From Syntrophomonas sp. (GTDB taxonomy: Bacteria > Bacillota > Syntrophomonadia > Syntrophomonadales > Syntrophomonadaceae): DNA of 64,000 nucleotides. Positions 45,042 to 53,659 of this stretch are shown here, piece after piece (the first letter of the stretch is position 1; each line of letters begins with the position of its first letter). The stretch lies in assembly GCA_016841425.1 (NCBI GenBank), contig JAENZE010000002.1:124001-188000 (forward strand), written 5' to 3'. The notes beneath the pieces are model-generated. The model had not been told where the DNA came from. It saw nothing but the letters and a program-made list of their open reading frames with translations, and ran no database searches. The position numbers and the translations under genes are program-made.

Positions 45042-45550
45042 ACCACCCCACTTTCATTTTGGGACTCTAGAATAGCCTTTAATATCATCTTGGCCCTACT
45101 TATCCTGCTCTTGACCGTTCCTAACGGAAGATCCAACATATCTGCTATCTCTTGATCAGTTAAGTCTAAATAGTATTTAAACACCAGTACTTCTCTATAT
45201 TTTACCTTAATTGTATTAAGGGCTTGCTTCAGGTCAATTTCTTTATCCTTTTGTTCTATGATATTTCCCGAGTAAGCTGGTTTGTTTTCAAGTTCATTAA
45301 TATCGGCTATAGGAATGGAATTAGCATGCTTCTTTATCGTATTCTTGGCCTGGTTCGAGGCTACTATAGTCAGCCATGAATACATATTATCCAAATCCTT
45401 CAAATCGTCCAGTTGTTTATAGGCAATAATAAAAGCCTCCTGGGTGGCGTCTCGGGCGATAAACTCATTTTGAATAATCAGATAAGTTGTTCTGTACACC
45501 TTTTCATAATGGGTATTAAAAAGTATTTTAAAAAACTCTATTTTGTTCAT
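45038..45550 (-). CDS. ECF-family RNA polymerase sigma factor
   Basis: A 170-residue two-domain sigma-70 protein. Region 2 contains ARDATQEAFIIAYKQLDDL and region 4 contains LTDQEIADMLDLPLGTVKSR, a helix-turn-helix. The start at 45550 follows AGAGGGG; the longer frame up to 45694 adds an unrelated hydrophobic stretch. It is divergent from the small secreted protein and co-transcribed with its DUF4367 anti-sigma factor. It likely recognises the GGAACTT promoters at 41291 and 45754. Confidence 0.92.
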   Translation of the reverse strand: MNKIEFFKILFNTHYEKVYRTTYLIIQNEFIARDATQEAFIIAYKQLDDLKDLDNMYSWLTIVASNQAKNTIKKHANSIPIADINELENKPAYSGNIIEQKDKEIDLKQALNTIKVKYREVLVFKYYLDLTDQEIADMLDLPLGTVKSRISRAKMILKAILESQNESGVV

Positions 45551-45753
45551 AATTTTATGCCCCTCTAAAACAAATCCAGAAAAGTTATATTGTACCGACA
45601 TGGAAAAAAATGCAAACGGCTTAGCTAATACTATACCAGAAAACAATAAATAAAAAATCATACTATAGCTATATTTCAAGAGCCTCGAAGCCACCTCTAA
45701 CCCCTCTCTAAATTAGGACTAATTTCCTTTTTTAACATTTTTGCAAAAAAGAT

Positions 45754-45787
45754 GGAACTTTTTGGTCCTCCCAATTGTGTATACTAT
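45754..45787 (+). promoter_or_regulatory. ECF-type promoter, copy 2
   Basis: GGAACTT, 16 bases, GTGTATACT, the same arrangement as at 41291. It lies about 30 bases before the copy 2 secreted protein and divergent from the sigma gene. Confidence 0.6.
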
Positions 45788-45816
45788 GAGATCTTTAATG
45801 GGAGGAGGTGAAAACT

Positions 45817-46296
45817 ATGAGAAATATTTTAGCAGTATTTCTTCTCATCTTAATTATTATGTCGGTAATGAGTGTACCTGTATTGGCTGCAAGTAAAGAT
45901 TCAGAACAGACCGCTGCTGCCCATAATACAAGAGCAGAACTTTTATCACAGATAAATCCTGAAGAAGCTGAATCCAGCGATTATTTGATTGAGGAATGGT
46001 ATTCCGAAATCAGGAGCATTGGAAATGGACAAGTCTCCCTTTATGGCTGGACCAGGTGCAATAAAACGTGTGATTCGGTAAGTGTTGAACTGCAGCTGCA
46101 ACGGTGGAACGGTTCAAATTGGTCAACTATTGGCACATATATCTTTGAAGCATTTAATACCGATTATAACTGGGGATTAAGAACTGTTTCAGTGTCTACA
46201 GGCAATCATTATCGGGTGAAAAGCTATCATCGGGCTGAAGACGGTTCGATTTATGATCAGACAACTGCTGTTACAGAGGCGATTTATGTTGATTAG
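45817..46296 (+). CDS. Small secreted protein, DUF6147-like, copy 2
   Basis: A paralogue of the protein at 41354-41833 with the same signal peptide (cleavage after VLA), length and cysteine pair. Most differences lie in the first third after the signal and near the C-terminus (RANYGAI versus RAEDGSI). The start follows GGGAGGAGG. It is the first gene of the intact cassette. Its high identity indicates a recent duplication or gene conversion. Its role is unknown. Confidence 0.82.
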   Translation: MRNILAVFLLILIIMSVMSVPVLAASKDSEQTAAAHNTRAELLSQINPEEAESSDYLIEEWYSEIRSIGNGQVSLYGWTRCNKTCDSVSVELQLQRWNGSNWSTIGTYIFEAFNTDYNWGLRTVSVSTGNHYRVKSYHRAEDGSIYDQTTAVTEAIYVD

Positions 46297-46385
46297 TTTG
46301 TTTGCTTAGTCTTTGGAAAAGCTTGGGCTAAGTTATCATAAAAAGCAAAATATTATATATATACAATTACAAGGAGTGAAATACT

Positions 46386-46919
46386 ATGATAAAAAAGAAG
46401 AAATTATTTGTGACCATTGCTCTTAGCCTCTTAATTATCTTTGCATCAGGCAATAATGTTTTAGCAAACCCACTGTCGGTTGACGAATACCAGAGTAATT
46501 TTTCATGTTGGTGTGCTTGCGCTTCTCAAATTTGTGGATATTTTGAAAACTACTCAACCGAACAAGATTATTATAACTGTGAGGGAGCAATATTTTATTA
46601 TTATGGTGGACAAGTGAATGGAAACATAGACTGGATTGAAGGTGGAGTCCAATATATTACGGACATAAATGGTAGTGTACAATACAATCCTTTGAGCTGG
46701 ACTGCAGTTAAATACCAAATAAACAATGATTGCCCAATTGCAGCTGCCCTAGGTGATTATTATGGCTCTCAACATGCAATTACTATTAGAGGTTATAAAA
46801 CAGAAAACTTTATTAATTATTGCTACTATGTAGATCCATATGATGGATTATACCATCTAAGGGCTTATAATTATTTAGTTAATTCATGGGATTGGGCTAA
46901 TTCTGCGTTTTGGGTATAG
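46386..46919 (+). CDS. Secreted papain-like/C39-like cysteine peptidase, small
   Basis: The signal peptide (residues 1-27, ending VLA) is followed by a minimal papain-fold domain of 150 residues. The Cys motif is QSNFSCWCACASQICGYF, His is in QHAITIRGY and Asp in YYVDPYDG. Gln before the Cys supplies the oxyanion-hole residue. It occupies the same place in cassette 2 as the 267-residue peptidase in cassette 1, but the sequences are clearly different. Preceded by AAGGAG. Confidence 0.78.
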   Translation: MIKKKKLFVTIALSLLIIFASGNNVLANPLSVDEYQSNFSCWCACASQICGYFENYSTEQDYYNCEGAIFYYYGGQVNGNIDWIEGGVQYITDINGSVQYNPLSWTAVKYQINNDCPIAAALGDYYGSQHAITIRGYKTENFINYCYYVDPYDGLYHLRAYNYLVNSWDWANSAFWV

Positions 46920-46935
46920 GAGGGAGATGAATATA

Positions 46936-47679
46936 ATGGAAAAAAAATTGGTTTTATTAATAACAATACTAGTAGTAGGCTTGGTAACGATAAGAGTACT
47001 GCCATCCAGTGCAGAACAAATTGTAAACCAGGAGTTTTTACAGAATAATGAACGAGAAGTGGTGGAAAGTGCAATAAAATCAGGAATGATATTTATAAAC
47101 CAGGAGTTCCTAGAGAATCCCGACTGGAATGTTTCGGAGGAGCAGCTTCCCGCTATTGCAGGTACCCCATATAAGGTCTATCCAATAGATCCAGAAAAGT
47201 TTAAAAACATGAATGCAGATAGCTGTTTGAGAGATTTTATAAAAGGCAGTTATGAATGGGAATTTCCTATACTGACATCGGAAGGAGAAGTTATTAATGT
47301 TGGTTCAATAGCTTTCTTAAATGGAGCCTGGCAATTTGTCGGTTTAGGATTAACTATACCCCAAAGCGGAGTTGAATTAAGTTCTAAACCTGATCAAATA
47401 ATTGAGTTGTTGGAAAAGGAAGATTTAGTAGTGAATTTCACTGATTTTAAGCATATAAGATGGGGACTTCCCCCAATGGATTTATTGGTAGTTACAGCCA
47501 ACTCGCAAGAATATGTTGTTCCAATATATTATCAGCAAAAAGAAAACCATGAAGATGGCCGCATTTTTCCGGTGTTGGATAAAATTAAACCGATGCAAGT
47601 GTATAAAGCAAATTATTTTATAAATTTAATAGAAGCAGAACTATCTAATGCTGATCCGCATATGACAATTATTAAATAA
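46936..47679 (+). CDS. Exported protein of unknown function
   Basis: A membrane-anchor or signal segment (about residues 5-22, LVLLITILVVGLVTIRVL) is followed by a 220-residue extracellular domain. The motif VNQEFLQNN and INQEFLENP appears twice near the start. I do not recognise a family. It is the third gene of cassette 2, in the position of the lipoprotein of cassette 1. ATG 46936 lies 10 bases after GGAGGGA; ATG 46927 is too close to it. Confidence 0.7.
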   Translation: MEKKLVLLITILVVGLVTIRVLPSSAEQIVNQEFLQNNEREVVESAIKSGMIFINQEFLENPDWNVSEEQLPAIAGTPYKVYPIDPEKFKNMNADSCLRDFIKGSYEWEFPILTSEGEVINVGSIAFLNGAWQFVGLGLTIPQSGVELSSKPDQIIELLEKEDLVVNFTDFKHIRWGLPPMDLLVVTANSQEYVVPIYYQQKENHEDGRIFPVLDKIKPMQVYKANYFINLIEAELSNADPHMTIIK

Positions 47680-47720
47680 TAGAAATAGTCCATGTCTTCA
47701 AATATCCATAGATATAAAAT

Positions 47721-47770
47721 AGAGCATCTTTCAGAGAGCTTTTTCTGGGGAGATGCTCTGTTATTAAATC
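47721..47770 (+). terminator. Hairpin terminator after cassette 2
   Basis: AGAGCATCT (47721-47729) pairs with AGATGCTCT (47751-47759), followed by GTTATTAAAT. It has a long loop and a weak T tract. Confidence 0.55.
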
Positions 47771-47859
47771 CATATTCTCATACTGGTTGCCGCCGCATTG
47801 TTAGAATTTCGGATAGTTTGATAAGATAAAACAGGGTGCGAACGGAGCAGGAAGATCTT

Positions 47860-47919
47860 TCAAATAACCGGCAAAAATTCGATAAAGAGTTTAAGAAGAA
47901 GTCGATATTACCAAATTAA
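47860..47919 (+). pseudogene. Possible transposase OrfA scrap
   Basis: One frame reads SNNRQKFDKEFKKKSI before a stop, resembling the extreme N-terminus of IS3-family OrfA proteins (xRQKYDKEFK). Only about 20 codons remain and no other transposase part is present. It lies in the island with the IS-end-like palindromes. This is a tentative reading. Confidence 0.3.
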
Positions 47920-47936
47920 AGAAAGGAGTCGAATTT

Positions 47937-48617
47937 ATGCAGCGAAAATTGGTGATTTGTTTTATAGCAGTTTTTTTATTTTCAGGGTGTTCATTAAGCA
48001 CAGAGAATAGTCCGATTACTAATCAACAATCGGATAATATACCAGTCGAAAACAAGTATTATCAACTGGGATATAAATTAAACGAAACATTTATACCTCA
48101 TAACAATAGTATATATCTGGCCACGGTTAATGGTGAACCTATCAATCTGAATGAATGGAATTATATGGTGTATTATATGGAGGGTAAGAAAACTCAGGAA
48201 GATGTATTCCAAGATTTTGTAAAATTGAAAACACAAGTAGCTGCAGCAAAGATAAAAGGTCTTATGCCTACATCTGAAGATATTTCTCAAATAATGAATA
48301 ACACGCTAGCTTCTTTAGCTGATGAAGAATCATCGTTATCTATGTTGCTGCAAGGGGCAGAATTGACTGGTGACGAATACTGCGAAATTATGAAGCCTCA
48401 ATGGATGGATAAACTGGCTGCATCAAACTGGCAGATTTATGTTAACGATTACCTAAACAGCAATGAAGAGATGGATTTGGGTGGCATGGATCAAGCAGAT
48501 TTTTCCAAAGCTTTTGATTCACTGGCTATTGAAGAATTTGGTGATTTGGAAGTAATCATAACTGAAGATGGCATCCAGGCAGGAATGAATAACAGTTGGA
48601 TTAATAATGTGCATTAA
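47937..48617 (+). CDS. Lipoprotein with SurA/PrsA N-terminal-like region
   Basis: The lipobox FSGC (Cys about 18) is followed by an unstructured Asn/Ser-rich linker. ATVNGEPINLNEWNYMVYYMEG resembles the start of SurA_N/PrsA chaperone domains. The rest is helical, and no parvulin catalytic domain is present. At 226 residues it is probably an exported chaperone-like or accessory protein. The start follows AAAGGAG. The match is limited to the VNGEPI segment. Confidence 0.68.
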   Translation: MQRKLVICFIAVFLFSGCSLSTENSPITNQQSDNIPVENKYYQLGYKLNETFIPHNNSIYLATVNGEPINLNEWNYMVYYMEGKKTQEDVFQDFVKLKTQVAAAKIKGLMPTSEDISQIMNNTLASLADEESSLSMLLQGAELTGDEYCEIMKPQWMDKLAASNWQIYVNDYLNSNEEMDLGGMDQADFSKAFDSLAIEEFGDLEVIITEDGIQAGMNNSWINNVH

Positions 48618-48950
48618 CTTATTAGTCATTTTTTATTTTAACCATATTCGGGGGAAAATTAACCCGGGCATGGCTAGTTAAAAACGATTGCTGTGATAGA
48701 AGCAGCTGTTGCTCTTGAAAATATGCTTTGGATGAAATGCGAAGGGGCATTAAGGAGTGAATAATATTTTCAAATTCGTAGTTATGGGATTAGTGATATG
48801 TATCATTTTTGGGGGTGTAAATTAAGCTGTTTATTCCTACCACATCCGGCCACTGTTCTTGGGATGGATTATAATTATTTGCTAAGTCTAATGAAATACC
48901 GTGAACAATAGTTTTGGAAGAAATAATAGTTTATTCAAGGAGGTGTTACT
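48618..48950. other. Intergenic region without recognisable gene
   Basis: AT-rich. A 22-codon frame (48757-48825) starts with a GTG that overlaps its only ribosome-like site and is not credible. No hairpin with a T tract is obvious. Confidence 0.4.
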
Positions 48951-49226
48951 ATGCCTGCTGTTGTTCAGAGAATATTAAACATCATTGTTGCTGGGTTAAG
49001 CTTATATTTTTCAGTTATTATCATAACTTATATTTATGCAAGCTTAACGCCTGGTAAAGGAATGAGCATGGCATTGAAACCTGACTTTACAGAAATAATA
49101 ATTGCTATGATACTACTGGGGTCAACCTTTTACTATTTCAAATCTGGCCAGCAAATAATGAAAATAGTCTCATCTATTGGATGTATATGTATGTTTGTTA
49201 TCTTAATAATGGTGTTTTTTTCATGA
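48951..49226 (+). CDS. Small membrane protein, unknown
   Basis: A 91-residue protein with three predicted membrane helices (about 8-30, 48-62 and 70-90). It has a strong ribosome site (AAGGAGGTG) 7 bases before ATG, which supports it as a real gene. I do not recognise a family. It is one of two consecutive membrane-protein genes in the distal part of the island. Confidence 0.65.
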   Translation: MPAVVQRILNIIVAGLSLYFSVIIITYIYASLTPGKGMSMALKPDFTEIIIAMILLGSTFYYFKSGQQIMKIVSSIGCICMFVILIMVFFS

Positions 49227-49358
49227 GTTGCCGGATAATCAACAATTATGCCCCAAAAACTAATCAACCTGGATATGGTAACGAACTGTTTTCTGCCTGT
49301 CTATAAGAAATGTTTTTTTGTTATATATTGCGGCTTTTAAAAGGGGAGTGGGAATAAA

Positions 49359-50069
49359 ATGGTATTAACCAAAGCGCTGGAGACATATAGTAAATATTTC
49401 CGTATGATCGTATCCATTGTTCTGCCAGTTGGGATAGTAATAGGTTTAATTTTATGTGGAATTAGCAGTTCGGAATACCATAAACTGGATTATCTGCTGA
49501 TATTTAATGTTCCAGGTTGGCTTTTAAGCCCCTTATGGATAGGAGCATTGATATATAGCTTATCAATGCTGGAATCAGGGCAGGAAATCACTTATAAAAA
49601 TACTGTAAAACATGGCTTAAAAACATGGTGGAAACTTGCTGTTATAGGCATGATTGTAATAGGAGGCCAGTCTCTTCTGTTGGTTTTCCCATCATATAAA
49701 TACAACTTATCGTGGTTATATTATTTGATCATTGTATTTATCGTTATGCGATACATATTCATATTGCCCGTTTTAACCCTGGAAAGCAGAGGTGCAATAG
49801 GATCATTGCGGAGATCTGCTGAATTATCAGAAGGCAAACGTTTAAGCATGTTTTTTGAATTTATCGGATTGTGGGTTTTGCTCTATGTAGTAAAGTTTCT
49901 ACTGACCATGCTTCTTGGATGGGCGGGAAATCTTCTCGGAGCAATATGGATAGCACAAGTATACTTTATTATAATTCTAGGTATGATCGGGCCAGTTATA
50001 GCCTCTCTCATTATAGTCTGGATTTACTATTACTACCTTGAGCAAAGCAAATCCACGATTCAACAGTAA
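49359..50069 (+). CDS. Polytopic membrane protein, DUF975/GPDPase-membrane-domain-like
   Basis: A 236-residue protein with about six membrane helices. The repeated pattern with the segment ILPVLTLESRGAIGSLRRSAELSEG resembles proteins in which a Pro-containing helix is followed by a short amphipathic ALxxS/RRS helix (DUF975, YciC or glycerophosphodiesterase membrane domains). Such proteins are of unknown function. The start follows AAGGGGAGTG. Confidence 0.65.
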   Translation: MVLTKALETYSKYFRMIVSIVLPVGIVIGLILCGISSSEYHKLDYLLIFNVPGWLLSPLWIGALIYSLSMLESGQEITYKNTVKHGLKTWWKLAVIGMIVIGGQSLLLVFPSYKYNLSWLYYLIIVFIVMRYIFILPVLTLESRGAIGSLRRSAELSEGKRLSMFFEFIGLWVLLYVVKFLLTMLLGWAGNLLGAIWIAQVYFIIILGMIGPVIASLIIVWIYYYYLEQSKSTIQQ

Positions 50070-50147
50070 AAACCATAGAATAATTACAAATGATGGATCT
50101 AAGTATGGCTAGAATTTCGTCTTAACGAAATAGGGGGTAGAGGAAAA

Positions 50148-50341
50148 ATGAGAAAAATCTTTAATTTTTTTAGTAAATTATGTATATGCCTAGGTCTGCT
50201 AATCGCATTAATTAATATTGGGGGACCCCCTCTGAGTTCAAGTTGGCATCAGCTTGAACAGCTATATTATATGGAGTATTTTTTGGTGGACTATTTTGGG
50301 GCTTAGGTTATATTATTGACAAATTCTTATCTAAAAAATAA
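50148..50341 (+). pseudogene. Frameshifted small membrane protein gene
   Basis: ATG 50148 after AGAGGA opens MRKIFNFFSKLCICLGLLIA...WHQLEQ, with one membrane helix. At about 50265 the coding sense moves to another frame, which continues AILYGVFFGGLFWGLGYI and ends in FLSKK with a stop at 50339-50341. Restoring one base near GAACAG would give an uninterrupted two-helix protein of about 64 residues. The reading is either an inactivated gene or a sequencing error. Confidence 0.6.
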
Positions 50342-50913
50342 TATTTAATGTGACCTTACCCAGGTTTGATAGACACTGAGAACACCCCTATAAAGCATTC
50401 ATTGCCAGTGACAGAGAACATTCTAAATCGGGAGTTGTTTGCTATTTATATCTTTTTGGATTGGGATCACCTTATGGAATTAAAGTCTTAGGATGGATAA
50501 TGAACCGTTTAGAATGTCCGGGTCCTCGTATAGCTGTAAACGTTTTATCAGGGGCTATGATAGTCAGGTCGCTAACTCGTGCCTGACAACAACTTATCAA
50601 TGACTGAAAGTCCTTTATGGGCAGATGATGGTAAAATAATGTCGTTATTAGAAGAACCCGAAGTTGAAGTTACTCCAGAAGGTCGTCACTTGGGAATTGC
50701 TTATTGATGTCACTCTATAAGTTTATTTGGTTTTGCTTAGTTTGAGCATCAGGAATTTATAAGTTTCGGAAAATATAAATGGATTCAGCAATAAGACAGA
50801 TAAAGTCAATAATATTTGATTAAGTATGATCTTATATTGTCTGGTAGTTCCAGTATAGTTTTACTCCTGCAGGGCAAAAATATATTCTAGCAATCTGCAT
50901 GGGAGTGAATCAT
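50342..50913 (+). other. Decayed or non-coding stretch before spoIVB
   Basis: Several short open pieces without starts. One of about 60 codons (around 50397-50586) contains GLGSPYGIKVLGWIMNRLE, and one of 35 codons (about 50601-50707) contains ESPLWADDGKIMSLLEEPE. Neither has a ribosome site, and I do not recognise them. The appearance is of eroded coding sequence. The spoIVB promoter presumably lies in the last 150 bases. Confidence 0.4.
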
Positions 50914-52233
50914 TTGAAACAAACCAGACCAGTTATCGGAATTATTATTTCCCTATTGTTTTTATTATTATGCTTTTCATCTCAGGGCAGAATAATCCTT
51001 AGTCTGCCAGACAATCAAAAGATGGTGGTAGGGGAAAAAAATATCATAGATATTAATCTGCCTCGACAGCTGGAAACGCAGTTTGAAATGAAAATTTTGG
51101 GACCATCTCAAAGTGTGCTGGCTGCTCCCCAGAACTCCCCCGTAAGTATTACCAGAAATGATTCAGGTTATGAAATTTCGGCACTCAAACCCGGTAAAGT
51201 GGATCTGCAGTTGAAATTGCTTGGTTATATACCCGTTAAGTCTATCTCTATCGAAACCATGGCACCCAGACGGGTTGTTCCCGGCGGCCACTCCATCGGG
51301 GTATTATTGCAATCTAAAGGCATCATGGTGGTGGGGTTTGCGCCAGTAGTCAGCGATAGCGGGGAGAAAATATATCCAGCTCGGGATAATGGAGTGCAAA
51401 TAGGTGATCTGATTTTGGAAGTTAACGGGCAGAAGGTAAAAAGCGAAACGGATTTAGCACAGATAGTAGATGCCAGCCAGAATAAGACTATGGAAATTAA
51501 AATCAAAAGAAAAGAAAAATATCTTACGGTTCCGGTTATCGCACATCTATGTCCGGAAACCCAGAGGTATCGAATTGGCTTATATGTGAGGGATGGAGTA
51601 GTGGGGGTAGGGACCTTAACCTTTTGGGACCCGGAAACTAATAAATATGCAGCTCTGGGACATATAATTCTGGATGCTGATACCAGGCAGGGAATAGATG
51701 TATTAAAAGGGAAAATTGTAAGTGCTTCCATACAGACGATAAAAGCTGGAAAGCCAGGAAAACCAGGGGAAAAGATCGGTGTATTCGATAACTCGGGGAA
51801 AATAGAAGGCAGTATAGATAAAAACGGTTCTTTTGGTATATATGGTGAAACAGCAGTTGATATAGATAACGAACTTTGCAGTTATTCGCTGGAGGTAGGC
51901 TACGCTCATCAGGTCAAAGAAGGTAAGGCCGAGATATACACTGTTGTAAATGGTACAGACATTGAAAAATTTGAAATAGAGATTGAAAAGGTTTATCCGG
52001 AAAGAAAGAATGGCAAAGGCATGGTCATTAAAGTAACTGACCCTCGTCTTTTGAGTCTTACTGGAGGTATTATCCAGGGTATGAGCGGCAGTCCAATAAT
52101 CCAGGATTCTAAAATTATTGGTGCAGTCACCCATGTATTTTTAAATGATCCTCAGCATGGTTATGGGATCTTCATGGATCAGATACTGTCTGAAATACCT
52201 GAGCAATCAGAATTACAAGCGGATGTTAGTTGA
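50914..52233 (+). CDS. spoIVB: SpoIVB serine peptidase (S55)
   Basis: The forespore-secreted protease that triggers sigma-K activation. An N-terminal membrane anchor is followed by a PDZ domain (DNGVQIGDLILEVNGQKVKSETDL) and the S55 catalytic domain: His in AALGHIILD and Ser in GMSGSPIIQ. TTG at 50914 lies after GGAGTGAA; ATG 50899 has no ribosome site upstream. The length of 439 residues is normal. spo0A follows, the usual clostridial arrangement, whereas recN, its usual upstream neighbour, is 10 kb away. Confidence 0.94.
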   Translation: MKQTRPVIGIIISLLFLLLCFSSQGRIILSLPDNQKMVVGEKNIIDINLPRQLETQFEMKILGPSQSVLAAPQNSPVSITRNDSGYEISALKPGKVDLQLKLLGYIPVKSISIETMAPRRVVPGGHSIGVLLQSKGIMVVGFAPVVSDSGEKIYPARDNGVQIGDLILEVNGQKVKSETDLAQIVDASQNKTMEIKIKRKEKYLTVPVIAHLCPETQRYRIGLYVRDGVVGVGTLTFWDPETNKYAALGHIILDADTRQGIDVLKGKIVSASIQTIKAGKPGKPGEKIGVFDNSGKIEGSIDKNGSFGIYGETAVDIDNELCSYSLEVGYAHQVKEGKAEIYTVVNGTDIEKFEIEIEKVYPERKNGKGMVIKVTDPRLLSLTGGIIQGMSGSPIIQDSKIIGAVTHVFLNDPQHGYGIFMDQILSEIPEQSELQADVS

Positions 52234-52315
52234 ATATTTCTCAGAGGTCAATTAAGTAACAGACTTATGCATATCTTGTCTAATTGAGTATGAATTTAAA
52301 AAGATGCCATATTAA

Positions 52316-52323
52316 TTCGACAA
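52316..52323. promoter_or_regulatory. Spo0A box upstream of spo0A
   Basis: TTCGACAA is an exact reverse match of the TGTCGAA Spo0A-binding heptamer, about 225 bases before the spo0A start. This is consistent with known autoregulation of spo0A. Confidence 0.45.
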
Positions 52324-52546
52324 ATTAAAAAAGAATCCTAAATATTGCCAGAAGCACTATATAAGCTCTTGAACCAACTGCCTGGATATACGCCAGGTGT
52401 ATTTATATGTATCATTATGGTGTTGCCTGTGATAATATAGGGTAATTTGGTAGAAAAAAAAAAGAGGAAATGGTTGGTGTATAATAGAAAAAGGATATTA
52501 AATTATAAAAATGCGATATTATAGGGATGAGGAGGATTCATTTTAT

Positions 52547-53347
52547 ATGTTTAGTGAATCAAATCAAATTAAAGTCTTAGTTGCTGATGATAACCGGGAA
52601 TTTTGTGGAATATTAAAAAGTTATTTTTCTAATGATCCTGATTTTGAATTAATCGAAGTATGCACCAACGGAATGGAAGTTATAAATGTATTACAAAAAG
52701 AAGAAGTAGAAGTATTAATCCTGGATTTAATCATGCCATATATGGACGGGATTGGAGTGCTTGAAAAGATCAATGTTATGAATCTTGAGAAACGTCCTCG
52801 GATTATCATTTTAACTGCTTTTGGGCAGGAGAATATAACCCAGAAAGCTGTTCAGCTGGGTGTCGATTATTATATCCTTAAACCTTTTGACCTGGAGGTT
52901 TTAGGAGACCGGGTAAGACAGGTGGTAAGAGACATAAAGGGAGACGATAGTCCGATGTCTATTACTCCATCTTCTATTCCAATTAAGAATTCACGTAATT
53001 TGGAGGTCGAGGTTACCAGAGTAATTCATGAAATTGGAGTCCCAGCTCACGTAAAAGGATATCAATACTTGAGAGATGCCATTATGCTGGTAGTTGATGA
53101 AATCAACTATCTGGGCGCGGTTACTAAAGAATTGTATCCTACTATTGCACAAAAATATGATACTACACCCAGCAGAGTTGAGCGGGCTATCAGACATGCC
53201 ATAGAACTGGCCTGGGATCGTGGCGATGTAGACAAAATAAATAAAGTCTTTGGTTACACTATTAGCGGCGAAAAAGGAAAACCGACTAATTCTGAATTTA
53301 TTGCCATAATTGCTGATCGTTTAAGATTGGAAAACAAAGTTAGTTAA
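52547..53347 (+). CDS. spo0A: Sporulation master regulator Spo0A
   Basis: The receiver domain contains [15 protein letters not shown], phosphoacceptor Asp in [13 protein letters not shown] and Lys in YYILKPFD. The C-terminal DNA-binding domain has [20 protein letters not shown] and [20 protein letters not shown] 52547 follows GAGGAGG; an upstream ATG at 52511 adds 12 residues absent from typical Spo0A. The length of 266 residues is standard. A strong terminator follows. Confidence 0.97.
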   Translation: MFSESNQIKVLVADDNREFCGILKSYFSNDPDFELIEVCTNGMEVINVLQKEEVEVLILDLIMPYMDGIGVLEKINVMNLEKRPRIIILTAFGQENITQKAVQLGVDYYILKPFDLEVLGDRVRQVVRDIKGDDSPMSITPSSIPIKNSRNLEVEVTRVIHEIGVPAHVKGYQYLRDAIMLVVDEINYLGAVTKELYPTIAQKYDTTPSRVERAIRHAIELAWDRGDVDKINKVFGYTISGEKGKPTNSEFIAIIADRLRLENKVS

Positions 53348-53382
53348 AAGCCGGAATAATGAGAATTGAATTTATTGTATTT

Positions 53383-53420
53383 AAAAACCTTTTATTGTAA
53401 ACAATAAAAGGTTTTTAATA
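53383..53420 (+). terminator. Strong intrinsic terminator after spo0A
   Basis: AAAAACCTTTTATTG-TA-ACAATAAAAGGTTTTT, a near-perfect 15-base stem with flanking A and T tracts, which would also work on the opposite strand. Confidence 0.9.
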
Positions 53421-53659
53421 TGATGGCCATTGCTGGATTGCTGGTATAAGTAATTTTCGGAATAGTTCGTTTGCGGAAATCAAATTAGACAGTGAAAGAA
53501 ATTGATATAAATTGATGTAAACATACAGAATAGTTATTTTTTGAAAGTGTGCAAATCAAATAATTTGCGGAGTTTTTATTTTATTTATAGTATATGGTAA
53601 TATATATTGATAGTTGTATAGCCTTTACTATTCTGGTAAAACAATAGCTGAGGTGACAA

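Noticed and set aside
45551-45694. N-terminal extension of the ECF sigma factor
   Set aside because: It is hydrophobic and unlike sigma factors, while the ATG at 45550 has AGAGGGG upstream and starts region 2 at the usual distance.
48757-48825. 22-codon hydrophobic frame
   Set aside because: The only ribosome-like sequence overlaps its GTG start, and the length is too short for support.
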